Source: Nitrospirales bacterium (GTDB lineage Bacteria > Nitrospirota > Nitrospiria > Nitrospirales > UBA8639). From it: a stretch of DNA of 58,898 nucleotides. A program made the position numbers and the translations under genes. Each line of letters begins with the position of its first letter. Position 1 is the stretch's first letter. The stretch spans positions 1 through 58,898 of the forward strand of contig JAAXIB010000017.1 in NCBI GenBank assembly GCA_012270585.1, given 5' to 3'. The notes under the pieces were generated by a model. That model saw nothing but the letters and a program-made list of their open reading frames with translations. It was not told where the DNA came from and ran no database searches. This document shows positions 32,408 to 41,094 of the stretch, piece after piece.

Positions 32408-32447
32408 TGCCCGGGCATGGTCGTCATGATGGGTTATGGACGACCTC

Positions 32448-32840
32448 TCACCGGCTCGACGATGACCGTCTCCGCTGCCGTTCGAGAATGGGCACAATGC
32501 TGGCTGGTGAATAGGTCGGCGGTTTGACCCACTTGCCGTCGTCTCGTTTGTACCCGCCCACCTTGCTCATGTTTGATCGCTGCACTTCCCGGAACACCGG
32601 CGCCATGTCGATCCCATAGGAGACGGCCGTGCCGTATACGACGTAGAGAAGATCGGCGAGTTCTTTCGCGATATCGGGAAGGTGCTTCGCTTTCATGGCT
32701 TTCTTTAATTCGTCAAACTCTTCCTGAATGAGCCGCTCACGCAAGGCCGTTGTCTTCGGATCCGGCACACCGGGGCTCTTCGCGATGTGGATGTCGAACT
32801 CCTTGTGGAATTCCCGAACCATTTTTTGCGCTTCGTACAT
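32448..32840 (-). CDS. MazG-like nucleotide pyrophosphohydrolase
   Basis: A 130-residue all-helical NTP pyrophosphatase-fold protein. The acidic pairs 'LIQEEFDELKKAM' and 'DIAKELADLLYVVYGTA' supply the EExxE...ExxD metal site typical of MazG-like and phosphoribosyl-ATP pyrophosphohydrolase-like proteins. 'VQRSNMSKVGGYKRDDGKWV' near the C-terminus is found in a subgroup often annotated as phosphoribosyl-ATP pyrophosphatase-like. No his genes are near, so a house-cleaning role is more likely. The substrate is not known. Confidence 0.8.
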   Translation of the reverse strand: MYEAQKMVREFHKEFDIHIAKSPGVPDPKTTALRERLIQEEFDELKKAMKAKHLPDIAKELADLLYVVYGTAVSYGIDMAPVFREVQRSNMSKVGGYKRDDGKWVKPPTYSPASIVPILERQRRRSSSSR

Positions 32841-32866
32841 TCCCCATCCTTTCGGTCAAGCGTTGC

Positions 32867-34210
32867 TTACAAGGCCAGAATCATATAGACGTCGTTCACG
32901 TTCGTGCCGGTCGGTCCGGTGACGATGTGTCCACCCGTCAGGCGAAAAAAACGATAGCTGTCATTCTCCCGAAGCGTCGCTTCATGGTTCACCCCCTTCT
33001 CCTTGGCCCGGCTGATGATTTTCCCATCCACGATGGCCCCCGCGGCCGGCGTGGGGCCATCGGTCCCGTCGGTGCCAACCCCAACCACAAACACACGAGG
33101 TACCCCTTCGATCGAAGGAGCGGCAGCCAAGGCAAATTCCTGGGCGCGCCCTCCCATCCCCTTCCCTTTCACGGTCACGGCAAGTTCGCCACCGGCCAGA
33201 AGGCACGCCGGAGGTTTGACGGGGTTTCCTGAAACGTGCATTTCTTTCGCGAGATCCCCAAAGAGCTTTCCGATATCACGCGCTTCCCCGGACAAGGTCG
33301 TGGTCAGGATCAGGGGACGGAGTCCCAGCGCCTTGGCACGTTTAGCCATCCGTTCGAGTACAGCGTGGTTGTTGCCGATCACGTGATGCCGGACCCGGGA
33401 AAACAGCGCCTCACCGGGTTTGGGCGTCTCGGGTATGCGTCCCTGGACTCCACGGTCCACGTGTCGTCGAACGGCCGGTGGAACTCGGTTTCGGAGCCCA
33501 TACGTGTCGAGCACCCTTTTCGCATCTGCAAACGTCGAGGGGTCCGCAGCCATGGGGCCCGAACCAATCGTCCCCGGATCATCGCCCGGCACGTCCGAAA
33601 GAACGAGCGTAATGACCGTGGCAGTCGTGGCACCCGCAAGGCGCCCGCCCTTGATCCCGGACAGATGTTTTCGCACCGTGTTGATCTCTTGAATGGTGGC
33701 TCCACTTCGGAGCAATAACCGGGTGGTGAGTTGTTTCTCCTTCAAGGTCAAGCCGGCGGCCGGGGCTGCCAACAGGCTCGATGCTCCGCCGGACAGCACC
33801 ATCAGGACCAGATCGCGGTTCGTCAAGGACCCAAGAAGGCGAACCATCCTTCGCGCGGCCCTTTCACTGCGATGATCGGGAACCGGATGCCGCGCTTCGA
33901 GCAGTGGGATCCTTTTCGTTTTCCCGGCATGGCCTTCGTTGACCACAACCAGGCCCCCGTCCAACCGCGACCCGAATTGTCGTTCCAACGCGGCCGCCAT
34001 GGCACCCGAGGCTTTCCCTGCCCCGATGCACACGATGCGCGAAAATCCGGCGAGGTCGTATTCCCGCGTTCCCACCCTGAGGCTGTTGTTCCTGATCCGG
34101 ACGGCACGTTGTATCGCCGATTCGGGATCGGCGGCACCCAGCCCCGCGAGGAGCAGGTGTCTGAAAATCCTTCGGGCGCTTTTGTCGGGGCAATAGATAC
34201 GGACTGGCAT
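32867..34210 (-). CDS. Glycerate 2-kinase (MOFRL/DUF4147 family)
   Basis: A 447-residue kinase of the DUF4147/MOFRL family that phosphorylates D-glycerate to 2-phosphoglycerate. The N-terminal half has 'RIVCIGAGKASGAMAAALE', 'NEGHAGKT' and 'MVLSGGASSLLAAP'. The C-terminal MOFRL domain has 'LLAGGELAVTVKGKGMGGRA', 'FALAAAP' and 'GVGTDGTDGPTPAAGAIVDG'. It is complete, of normal length, and starts at ATG 34210, 35 bases from the divergent uracil-DNA glycosylase gene. It could link to glycine/serine or glyoxylate metabolism. Confidence 0.9.
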   Translation of the reverse strand: MPVRIYCPDKSARRIFRHLLLAGLGAADPESAIQRAVRIRNNSLRVGTREYDLAGFSRIVCIGAGKASGAMAAALERQFGSRLDGGLVVVNEGHAGKTKRIPLLEARHPVPDHRSERAARRMVRLLGSLTNRDLVLMVLSGGASSLLAAPAAGLTLKEKQLTTRLLLRSGATIQEINTVRKHLSGIKGGRLAGATTATVITLVLSDVPGDDPGTIGSGPMAADPSTFADAKRVLDTYGLRNRVPPAVRRHVDRGVQGRIPETPKPGEALFSRVRHHVIGNNHAVLERMAKRAKALGLRPLILTTTLSGEARDIGKLFGDLAKEMHVSGNPVKPPACLLAGGELAVTVKGKGMGGRAQEFALAAAPSIEGVPRVFVVGVGTDGTDGPTPAAGAIVDGKIISRAKEKGVNHEATLRENDSYRFFRLTGGHIVTGPTGTNVNDVYMILAL

Positions 34211-34245
34211 GTATTTCCCGGCTCGTTCGTTATGGTACGATTCCC

Positions 34246-34932
34246 ATGATGCGCAGCCTCAGGGTTTTACATCAGACTATCGCCGATTGCACGCGGTGTC
34301 CACGCTTGACCGCCTACCGTCGAGAAGTCGCCGCCACGAAGGTGAAACGGTTTCAGGAATGGGAATACTGGGGACGGCCCGTTCCCGGGTTTGGTGATCC
34401 CCGTGCGAGACTCTACGTCATTGGATTGGCTCCGGCAGCGCATGGTGGGAATCGGACCGGACGCGTGTTCACCGGTGACCGAAGTGGAGACTGGCTCTAT
34501 GAGGCCCTGTTCCGATTCGGATTCGCCAATCAGGCCGAGTCTATCCATCGGGGTGACGGGCTGCGGTTGACGGATTGTTACGTGGGTGCTGCCGTGCGCT
34601 GCGCTCCACCGGGCAATAAACCATCGAGAGAAGAATTCGAAACATGCCGGCCTTACGTCCTCGAAGAACTCCATTTGTTGAAACGAATCGCCGTGGTCGT
34701 GGCCCTGGGGAAAATCGCCTTCGATGAATATTTGACGGTCGCCGGACCGCCGGGACGCGTCAGCGGCAAACCCACGTTCGGGCACGGAACCAGCTATGCC
34801 ACGGCCTGGGGAGTCACCCTGTTAGGGTCCTATCACCCCAGCCAACAAAACACTTTTACCGGAAAACTCACCCGCCCCATGTTTCATCGCGTGTTTCGGC
34901 GCGCCCGGCAGTTGGTGGACAGGCTGCCCTGA
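34246..34932 (+). CDS. udgB: Uracil-DNA glycosylase family 5 (UdgB)
   Basis: A 228-residue family-5 uracil-DNA glycosylase. It has the iron-sulfur cysteines starting with 'CTRCPR' (Cys15, Cys18), then 'VIGLAPAAHGGNRTGRVFTG', 'RCAPPGNKPSREEFETC' with the other two cysteines, and the C-terminal 'LLGSYHPSQQNTFTGKL'. Alanine in place of Asp/Asn in motif A ('GLAPAAHG') distinguishes UdgB from UdgA (family 4). It removes uracil and hypoxanthine from DNA. Start ATG 34246 (or Met2), divergent from glycerate kinase. Confidence 0.9.
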   Translation: MMRSLRVLHQTIADCTRCPRLTAYRREVAATKVKRFQEWEYWGRPVPGFGDPRARLYVIGLAPAAHGGNRTGRVFTGDRSGDWLYEALFRFGFANQAESIHRGDGLRLTDCYVGAAVRCAPPGNKPSREEFETCRPYVLEELHLLKRIAVVVALGKIAFDEYLTVAGPPGRVSGKPTFGHGTSYATAWGVTLLGSYHPSQQNTFTGKLTRPMFHRVFRRARQLVDRLP

Positions 34933-34937
34933 CGGGG

Positions 34938-35591
34938 TTACCCTTTCGGCGCGTTTCGGGCTTCCCAATCGGCCAGGAATTTCTTGAGTCCGATATCCGT
35001 GAGCGGATGCTTGGCCAATTGTTGAAAGACTCCATAGGGCATGGTGCAAATGTCACCTCCTGACAACGCGGCGTCCACCACGTGCTGGGGATGTCTCACG
35101 CTTGCCACAAGCACCAGGGTGGGAAAATCGTAATTGTGAAAGATAGTCACGATTTGCCGGATGAGTTCCATGCCGTCACTGCTCACGTCATCCAAGCGGC
35201 CGATAAACGGCGACACGCACCACGCACCGGCTTTGGCGGCCAGCAAGGCTTGAGTCGGCGAAAAACACAACGTGACGTTCACGCGAATGCCTTCACCGGC
35301 CAAGCGTTTGGTTGCAGCCAGGCCTTCCGGAATCAAGGGACACTTGACCACGACGTTGGGGTGAATGCGGGCCAATTCCCGACCTTCCTTGACCATGGCC
35401 TCAGCCTCAACGCTCACGACCTCCGCACTGACCGGGCCATCCACGAGTTGACAAATTTCCAGGATCAAGTCCTTGAATTCCCGTCCCTCTTTGGAGACCA
35501 ATGACGGGTTGGTCGTGACTCCGTCCAGAATCCCCATCCGAGCGGCTTCGGCAATTTCTTTGATATTACCGGTATCCAGGTAGATTTTCAT
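34938..35591 (-). CDS. tal: Transaldolase (small, Fsa/TalC subfamily)
   Basis: A 217-residue class I aldolase of the short transaldolase subfamily. '[13 protein letters not shown]', '[17 protein letters not shown]', the Schiff-base lysine Lys83 in '[12 protein letters not shown]', '[19 protein letters not shown]', 'SPFIGRLDD' and '[21 protein letters not shown]' are all characteristic. It works in the non-oxidative pentose phosphate pathway, and a 6-phosphogluconolactonase gene lies 0.7 kb away on the other strand. A fructose-6-phosphate aldolase activity is a known alternative for this subfamily. The 281-base gap behind its start (35592-35872) shows nothing. Confidence 0.93.
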   Translation of the reverse strand: MKIYLDTGNIKEIAEAARMGILDGVTTNPSLVSKEGREFKDLILEICQLVDGPVSAEVVSVEAEAMVKEGRELARIHPNVVVKCPLIPEGLAATKRLAGEGIRVNVTLCFSPTQALLAAKAGAWCVSPFIGRLDDVSSDGMELIRQIVTIFHNYDFPTLVLVASVRHPQHVVDAALSGGDICTMPYGVFQQLAKHPLTDIGLKKFLADWEARNAPKG

Positions 35592-35872
35592 CGTCTTCCT
35601 CCCTCATCACGTTGGTGGTGCTTTTTTACCCGGTCACATGGATGTTGCACGGCACCATGGGCTCCCTTCCAAACCGTCTTCAACGCGTGTATTGTAATTG
35701 AGCCTGTAGAACGTTGACAATCGGAAACACCCTCCGTGGGTTAAGAGGTGCCCCCATTCCTTCATTTGACTGAATACCGCACCAGGGTTACGATTTTGCG
35801 AGGCGCTCAGGGCATTCAACGCGTCAAGGTTCTCCGGCCCTTTCCTCTCGCCTCTCTGAAAGTTGAGTGAAG

Positions 35873-36211
35873 ATGCCCCTCGAAACCTTCATGAAGGCCT
35901 CGACGTCGCTCCTTTGCTTGCTGCTTCTCGGTGCGTTGATTACAGGTGGCTGCGGCACTCCTCCTCTTCAGGAGGCTCCGCCTGCCTCCGCCGAAATCAA
36001 AGGAAAATCTCAATCGTGGTTTCAAGAACATTGGGGCAAGCCCGGTGCCAAATCCAAGCGGTTCTTCGGAGGCGAGACCTGGGTGTATTTCCGCCTTGGC
36101 GACGATAAATCATCCTTCCCGTTTTCCAATATGGCTCCCGCCGAATGCCAAATTCGTCTGGACTTCGATAAACAGGGCAAACTCGAAGATTCAGGCCATT
36201 CCGGCTGCTGA
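35873..36211 (+). CDS. Small lipoprotein of unknown function
   Basis: A 112-residue predicted lipoprotein. A hydrophobic stretch ('SLLCLLLLGALITGGC') ends in a lipobox with the acylated Cys at about residue 27 from ATG 35873. An in-frame GTG two codons earlier (35867) is also possible. The mature part 'SQSWFQEHWGKPGAKSKRFF', 'ETWVYFRL' and 'CQIRLDFDKQGKL' looks like a SmpA/BamE-type small fold: a short helix pair followed by strands, with the common 'W...G.P......GGETWVY' pattern. Family membership is inference. It is followed 37 bases later by pgl on the same strand. Confidence 0.65.
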   Translation: MPLETFMKASTSLLCLLLLGALITGGCGTPPLQEAPPASAEIKGKSQSWFQEHWGKPGAKSKRFFGGETWVYFRLGDDKSSFPFSNMAPAECQIRLDFDKQGKLEDSGHSGC

Positions 36212-36248
36212 CCACATGGCCATGGGTTCACCTTCCTAACTCTGTCGC

Positions 36249-37010
36249 ATGCCTTCTTCTCAACGGGACATACACGTCTACCCGACGTCCCAGGCTTTGC
36301 TGGAAGCCGCGGCACAACACCTGCTTGAGCATGCGCGTCAGGCCATCGCGGCACGGAACTCGTTTACCCTCGCCCTTGCCGGGGGCTCCACCCCGAAAGG
36401 CCTCTATGCGAGACTTGCCGACCCCCCGTTCCACGGTCAATTGGATTGGACGAAAGTCCGGCTTTTTTGGGGAGATGAACGTCACGTCCCGCCGGATCAT
36501 GCGGACAGCAATTATCGAATGGCCCATGAAGCGCTTCTCAGCCGGGTGCCCATTTCCATGGCGCAGGTTCATCGCGTGCCGAGCGAACTCCCCGATGCCC
36601 AAACCGTTGCCGACCAGTATGAAGCCGTGCTGCGGAAGCAATTCGACGTCTCCGAACCGGACATCCCCCGTTTCGATTTCGTCCTGTTGGGCATGGGGCA
36701 GGACGGTCATACCGCTTCCCTGTTCCCGGGCACCCAGGCCGTTCAGGAGACGAGCCGGCTCGTTGCCGCCCCCTGGGTCGAAAAATTTCAGACGTCCCGG
36801 ATCACTTTCACCCCGGTTCTTCTCAATCACGCCCGGCAGGTCACGTTTCTCATCCATGGCCGCGCCAAAGCCGAAACGCTGCATGCCGTGCTTGAAGGAC
36901 CTTTTCAACCTGACACGCTCCCTGCGCAAATCATTGGACCACGGGCCGGGACCTTGACGTGGTTCGTGGATCAGGAGGCCGCCGGTGCACTGATCTTCCT
37001 GCCACGCTAG
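36249..37010 (+). CDS. pgl: 6-phosphogluconolactonase
   Basis: A 253-residue DevB/Pgl-type lactonase of the oxidative pentose phosphate pathway. 'FTLALAGGSTPKGLYARL', 'FWGDERHVPPDHADSNYRMA', 'FDFVLLGMGQDGHTASLFPG' and 'RITFTPVLLNHARQVTFL' are complete family motifs, the 'GDERHVP' and 'GMGxDGHTASLFPG' blocks being diagnostic over glucosamine-6-phosphate deaminase. zwf and gnd are not in the window. Confidence 0.93.
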   Translation: MPSSQRDIHVYPTSQALLEAAAQHLLEHARQAIAARNSFTLALAGGSTPKGLYARLADPPFHGQLDWTKVRLFWGDERHVPPDHADSNYRMAHEALLSRVPISMAQVHRVPSELPDAQTVADQYEAVLRKQFDVSEPDIPRFDFVLLGMGQDGHTASLFPGTQAVQETSRLVAAPWVEKFQTSRITFTPVLLNHARQVTFLIHGRAKAETLHAVLEGPFQPDTLPAQIIGPRAGTLTWFVDQEAAGALIFLPR

Positions 37011-37201
37011 GGTCGCATTTCGAGACATGCCGCCCGGAGAAGAACGCCCTGCGGCTTTTTGAAAACCCTACCTGTGGTACAATGGATTGAGGCCACCCGT
37101 TCTCCGGTTCGTTCTAGCCCTTGCTCAACGGACTCCGGCCTTGTTACAAATACTGCTTTACTTATGTGACGTTCTTTCCATTCACGAATACGCGGGTAAG
37201 G

Positions 37202-38182
37202 ATGCCACCTCTTCCTGTGCTCCCGAGTCTCTTTTCACAAACCCTGACTGAACATGGGATGCTCCCCCTCCGCGCCAGGACCATTCACACGTTGCAGGTG
37301 AACGTCGGGAAACTCTGCAACCAAACCTGTCATCACTGTCACGTCGACGCCGGCCCTTCCCGCACGGAAATTATGAGCCGGGAGACGATGGAGAGCATTC
37401 TCACGGTCCTTCGGCACCATCCTGAAATCACCACCGTGGACGTGACCGGAGGGGCCCCGGAAATGAATCCGCACTTTGAATTTCTCGTTTCGGAATCTCG
37501 TGCCCTCGGGAAAACGGTGCTCGACCGCTGCAATTTGACGGTCTTTTCCGTCAAAGGGAAATCACACCTTCCCCGATTTCTGGCTGATCACCAGGTGGAG
37601 ATCATCGCTTCCTTACCCTGCTATCTTGAGGAGAACGTGGATCAGCAACGGGGCAAGGGAGTCTTTACACGGAGCCTGGCTGCCTTACGCCAATTGAACG
37701 GGTTAGGCTATGGAAACGAGGACACGGGCCTGGTATTGAATCTCGTCTACAACCCGTTGGGACCGACCCTGCCCCCCGATCAACGGGAATTGGAGGCAGC
37801 CTATAAGGATCAACTTCTCTCGCGTTTCGGTATCAGGTTCAATCAACTGTATACCATCACCAATATGCCCATTAACCGTTTTCTGAACGACCTGTACACC
37901 CAAGGCAAATATGAAGCATACATGAGCCTTCTTATCGAAAGCTTCAACCCGCACTTGGTCGAAAACGTGATGTGCCGAAGCTTGCTCAGCGTGGGATGGA
38001 ACGGACGACTGTACGATTGTGATTTTAACCAGATGCTCGATTTACCCGTCAGCCGCGACCTGCCACAAACCATAGCGGCGTTTGATTTCGAGGCTTTGGC
38101 CCGGCGCTCTATCATCATTGGCCAACATTGTTCCGGGTGCACGGCCGGTGCAGGATCATCCTGCGGCGGGGCGCTTGCCTGA
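37202..38182 (+). CDS. arsS: Radical SAM protein ArsS (arsenosugar biosynthesis)
   Basis: A 326-residue radical SAM enzyme of the ArsS family, which in cyanobacteria and others builds the sugar part of arsenosugars from methylated arsenic. The cluster motif CxxxCxxC is at Cys39-Cys43-Cys46 ('KLCNQTCHHCHVDAGPS'). 'VDVTGGAPEMNPHFE', 'RCNLTVF', 'LVYNPLGPTLPP' and the C-terminal 'HCSGCTAGAGSSCGGAL', which carries extra conserved cysteines, match the family. The frame extends 27 codons further up, but I start at ATG 37202, which gives the family's usual length. The arsM methyltransferase that usually accompanies it is not in the window. Confidence 0.88.
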   Translation: MPPLPVLPSLFSQTLTEHGMLPLRARTIHTLQVNVGKLCNQTCHHCHVDAGPSRTEIMSRETMESILTVLRHHPEITTVDVTGGAPEMNPHFEFLVSESRALGKTVLDRCNLTVFSVKGKSHLPRFLADHQVEIIASLPCYLEENVDQQRGKGVFTRSLAALRQLNGLGYGNEDTGLVLNLVYNPLGPTLPPDQRELEAAYKDQLLSRFGIRFNQLYTITNMPINRFLNDLYTQGKYEAYMSLLIESFNPHLVENVMCRSLLSVGWNGRLYDCDFNQMLDLPVSRDLPQTIAAFDFEALARRSIIIGQHCSGCTAGAGSSCGGALA

Positions 38183-38222
38183 TATCTCTTTGTCGCTCTC
38201 AAGGGACTTGCCTCCCCCGACC

Positions 38223-38474
38223 CTATCCGGACATATAGCTTTTGAATTTATGGGCACATTCGTTGCTGCAAAAGTGATAATGCTGCCCCCCGATTTTTTC
38301 AACCACCGCGGAACCCGCCGTGATATACAGTTTGCAGACGGGATCCTGGACCATCATGTCTTTAGAGGGCAAGGAGGGATCGTCGGATTTGGGGCTTCGA
38401 AAATCGCGAATGGATTTCCGGATCATCAAAAACAACACAATCAGAAGAATTAAAATGATGATGATGCGCCACAT
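38223..38474 (-). CDS. Membrane-anchored YHS/TRASH-like metal-binding protein
   Basis: An 83-residue protein with one N-terminal membrane helix (residues 3-19) and a cysteine motif domain: 'DPVCKLYI' and 'HYHFCSNECAHKFKSYM', a Cys-...-Cys-x3-Cys pattern of the YHS/TRASH (PP0621-like) type that binds a soft metal ion. The 'MVQDPVCKLYI' block is shared with small proteins annotated as PP0621 family. It would face the cytoplasm or periplasm depending on topology; metal sensing or trafficking is inferred. It is convergent with arsS. Confidence 0.78.
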   Translation of the reverse strand: MWRIIIILILLIVLFLMIRKSIRDFRSPKSDDPSLPSKDMMVQDPVCKLYITAGSAVVEKIGGQHYHFCSNECAHKFKSYMSG

Positions 38475-38661
38475 GTTTGCGACAGGTCTAGTGGTGGTTG
38501 CCGGTCCGGGACTGCCGTCAATCCAGTATACTGATTTCTTTTCCCCTGGCCAATGCCCCGACTCGGCCCATCCTGCCTCTCACGCCCGATTGCCGGATGG
38601 ATGGGAATCCTGATAGGATGGTATGGAATCAACCCTGCCTTGCCGTCCTCGAGTGTTCCGG

Positions 38662-39456
38662 ATGAAACTCCTCATTTTCACGTTGGCCATTCTTTGCCCG
38701 TTGACGGGGCACGCAACTCCCCCTCCACAGATTATCGACTTAACCCATGCTTTCGACGAACACACCGTTTATTGGCCCAAAAACAAAAATTTTTCACGCG
38801 ATGACACCGCGAGAGGTCTGACCTCACGAGGGTATTGGTATGCTTCCGGTGCGTTCTCCGCATCGGAGCACGGCGGGACGCACCTTGACGCTCCGAATCA
38901 CTTCGCAGCTTCCGGAAGAAGTATCGACGAAATACCCGTTGAACATCTTATGGGTTCGGCCATGGTCATTGATGCTCAATCGGCTTGTGCGCACAATTCG
39001 GACTATATGCTCACGGTCAATGACATCAAACAGTGGGAGGCTCAGCATGGACCCATTGAGCCACAATCGTGGATTTTTCTCCGGACCGGCTGGGGCAAGA
39101 AGTGGCCGGATAGAACCGAATACCTGGGAAGCCCAACGCCCGATGATCCTTTATCCCTTCATTTCCCTGGGTTTTCCCCGGAAGCCATAAATTTTCTTGT
39201 TCACCAACGATACGTTTGGGGAGTGGGAATCGACACTGCCAGCATTGACCCCGGACAGGCCAGGGATTTCTTCGCGCATCGGATTCTGAGCGAAGCCAAT
39301 CGTTATGCTCTGGAAAACGTGGCTTCTTTGGAAAAACTTCCGCCTCGGGGCGCGATGGTGTACGCACTGCCGATGAAAATCAAGGAAGGAACCGGCGCAC
39401 CCGTACGAATCATTGCCGTGATCCCTTCACCTTTGAGTTCGCCTCGAGCAGAATGA
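38662..39456 (+). CDS. Exported cyclase / metal-dependent hydrolase (kynurenine formamidase fold)
   Basis: A 264-residue cyclase-family protein with a signal peptide ('MKLLIFTLAILCPLTGHA'). The metal motif 'HGGTHLDAPNHF' (70-81) gives His70, His74, Asp76 and His80, the Mn/Zn ligands of the kynurenine formamidase-like fold. 'IIDLTHAFDEHTVYWP', 'FLRTGWGKKW', 'GVGIDTASIDPG' and 'LENVASLEKLPPRGAMVYALP' follow as in the family. Substrates vary (N-formylkynurenine, isatin, cyclic amides), and export suggests none of the cytosolic ones. The start is set at 38662 because of the signal peptide; the frame opens 13 codons earlier. Confidence 0.88.
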   Translation: MKLLIFTLAILCPLTGHATPPPQIIDLTHAFDEHTVYWPKNKNFSRDDTARGLTSRGYWYASGAFSASEHGGTHLDAPNHFAASGRSIDEIPVEHLMGSAMVIDAQSACAHNSDYMLTVNDIKQWEAQHGPIEPQSWIFLRTGWGKKWPDRTEYLGSPTPDDPLSLHFPGFSPEAINFLVHQRYVWGVGIDTASIDPGQARDFFAHRILSEANRYALENVASLEKLPPRGAMVYALPMKIKEGTGAPVRIIAVIPSPLSSPRAE

Positions 39457-39539
39457 CCAAAAAGCCAGTGGCCCGTTCCGGCTGAACCTCCGGGTCCGGA
39501 TCACCACGTCACCCTGTTGAAACAAAAGAGAGGTTGTTA

Positions 39540-39815
39540 ATGGTCACCATAACCCTTATGGGAAATTTAGAAACATCCGACGGCGAACGAAGCTTGTCCT
39601 GTGAACTCGAAGATCCCCTTTCGGTGAAACAACTGATTAAGCAGCAGGGGCGCAAACTTCGACAGGTGACCAGACTATTACGAGAAAATAAGGTGATGGT
39701 GACAATTAATCGACGAGTGGCGAGCGAAGACACATCCGTACACGATGGAGACGAAATCAGCCTCGTGGCTCACGATGGAATGAGTACGAAAGGGTTGGGG
39801 GCTTCGTTTTATTAA
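39540..39815 (+). CDS. MoaD/ThiS-like beta-grasp protein without C-terminal Gly-Gly
   Basis: A 91-residue beta-grasp (ubiquitin-like) protein. 'VTITLMGNLETSDG', 'LEDPLSVKQLIKQQG', 'VMVTINRRVASEDTSVHDGD' and 'ISLVAHDG' follow the MoaD/ThiS pattern, 'VHDGDEISLV' being especially typical. Active sulfur carriers end in Gly-Gly; this one continues past the usual end to 'MSTKGLGASFY', so thiocarboxylation is impossible unless the tail is trimmed. Start ATG 39540, preceded by GAGAGG. It stands alone. Role unknown. Confidence 0.75.
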   Translation: MVTITLMGNLETSDGERSLSCELEDPLSVKQLIKQQGRKLRQVTRLLRENKVMVTINRRVASEDTSVHDGDEISLVAHDGMSTKGLGASFY

Positions 39816-39925
39816 AACGAAAACTTCGTGCTATCTATTGCGAAGAGAAAACACCCCTGCGGCAAGGAGGCTTTGTGAGTGACTCTTTCCGTTTTTCTGA
39901 AAGGAACTGCTAACTCGCTGACAAT

Positions 39926-40213
39926 CTACTTCTTGCCTAAAATGGAATCTTTCGCGACTTTGGCTACCCGAAACTTCACCACTTTCTTTGCTGGAATTTT
40001 GATCAGTTCACCGGTTTGGGGATTTCTTCCGGTTCGAGCTTTTCGATGAGACAGCACTAACTTTCCAAGTCCCGGCACGGTAAAAGAGTTCTTCGCTTCT
40101 TTATAAGCCAGGGTAGCCAAGTTATCGAGAATTTCACTCGTGATCTTCTTTGTCACTCCAGACTTTGTCGTCAATTGATCAACGATCTGAGACTTAGTCA
40201 TAGCTTTGGCCAT
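39926..40213 (-). CDS. HU/IHF-family DNA-binding protein
   Basis: A 95-residue histone-like protein. 'MTKSQIVDQLTTKSGVTKK' begins the dimerisation helices, and 'PGLGKLVLSHRKARTGRNPQ' followed by 'TGELIKIPAKKVVKFRVAK' is the DNA-clamping beta-arm region with its intercalating proline ('RNPQTGE'). The start is ATG 40213 because a strong GAGGAGG site lies directly upstream; an in-frame ATG six codons earlier overlaps that site. The C-terminal Lys-rich tail is short. The 294-base gap upstream (40214-40507) shows nothing clear. Confidence 0.92.
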   Translation of the reverse strand: MAKAMTKSQIVDQLTTKSGVTKKITSEILDNLATLAYKEAKNSFTVPGLGKLVLSHRKARTGRNPQTGELIKIPAKKVVKFRVAKVAKDSILGKK

Positions 40214-40507
40214 GAGAAACCTCCTCTTCAAAAAGGAACCGTGTCAGTAGGATAAAGCACGTGCGGAATCGCGCTTATTAACTGGAAGATAATTGAAACG
40301 CCTAACGGCCTCTGAATAGAAAAAAGCATCCCACAAAGATGGGAACGAGTCTACCGAAAGCATCATACCCTGTCAACTACAAAACTCTTTTATGATGCGA
40401 GAAATCACCGAACTCTCCCGGAACAACCGATTGGTTTCCTTGAAGCCTGGGCTCTGACCACGGTAGAGTGTGCGTCATCTGAATGATTCAATTGAAGGGG
40501 AACGCCC

Positions 40508-41089
40508 ATGGGAAGAGAATTATCCGTCATTTCATTGACAAAATCCGATGACGAGGGAAACGAGTTTCTCTATTCGCGGGTTTTTTGCCAACGCAAGGAC
40601 CCTCCTCCGCTCCGCTTGTTGTTGGATTTTTTGAAATCGAAAAACCAAGTGCCCCTCATACCTCAAATGGCTCCTGAAGTGCTGGATGAATATTCATGGG
40701 TCCAGGTGGCTCTCGGGTATCACCGTGAGAAGAAACCTCTTCAATTGTTTTGCATTCGTCATGAAGGCACCTATCAAGACGTCTTCGAACATGAACAGAC
40801 GGGATTTTCCGCGCAACTGTCCGCTTTTGGTGACGTGGAGGCCGAACTCGCGAAAGAATTCGTCGTGCGAGCCCACTTTATTCTCGCGACTCGACTCCTC
40901 AAAAACGACATCACCGAGGAAGGCTATGATTTCAACGGGTGGATCCTGGAGTTCTTCCAGGACAACTGTAATGGGATTGTCCAGATTGATGGACAGGGCT
41001 TTTTCTCGCCAAAAGGGGAACTCGTCGTGGACTTGCAAGACGACCCGGCACAGCACGACTTCTCCAAGCCGGAAATCCAGCCGTCCTGA
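40508..41089 (+). CDS. Hypothetical protein
   Basis: A 193-residue soluble protein I do not recognise. It has no signal peptide or membrane segment, and an acidic, mixed alpha/beta composition ('SWVQVALGYHREKKPLQLFC', 'EFVVRAHFILATRLLKNDI', 'WILEFFQDNCNGIVQIDGQG'). The last 70 residues look like a small strand-rich domain ending in an acidic tail. The ATG at 40508 follows GAAGGGGAA, a fair ribosome site, and the stop is 5 bases from the end of a convergent amidohydrolase gene. The well-kept frame supports a real gene. Confidence 0.65.
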   Translation: MGRELSVISLTKSDDEGNEFLYSRVFCQRKDPPPLRLLLDFLKSKNQVPLIPQMAPEVLDEYSWVQVALGYHREKKPLQLFCIRHEGTYQDVFEHEQTGFSAQLSAFGDVEAELAKEFVVRAHFILATRLLKNDITEEGYDFNGWILEFFQDNCNGIVQIDGQGFFSPKGELVVDLQDDPAQHDFSKPEIQPS

Positions 41090-41094
41090 CCTTC

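Noticed and set aside
35592-35872. tRNA or small RNA between transaldolase and the lipoprotein gene
   Set aside because: No cloverleaf, T-loop or other RNA signature was found on either strand.
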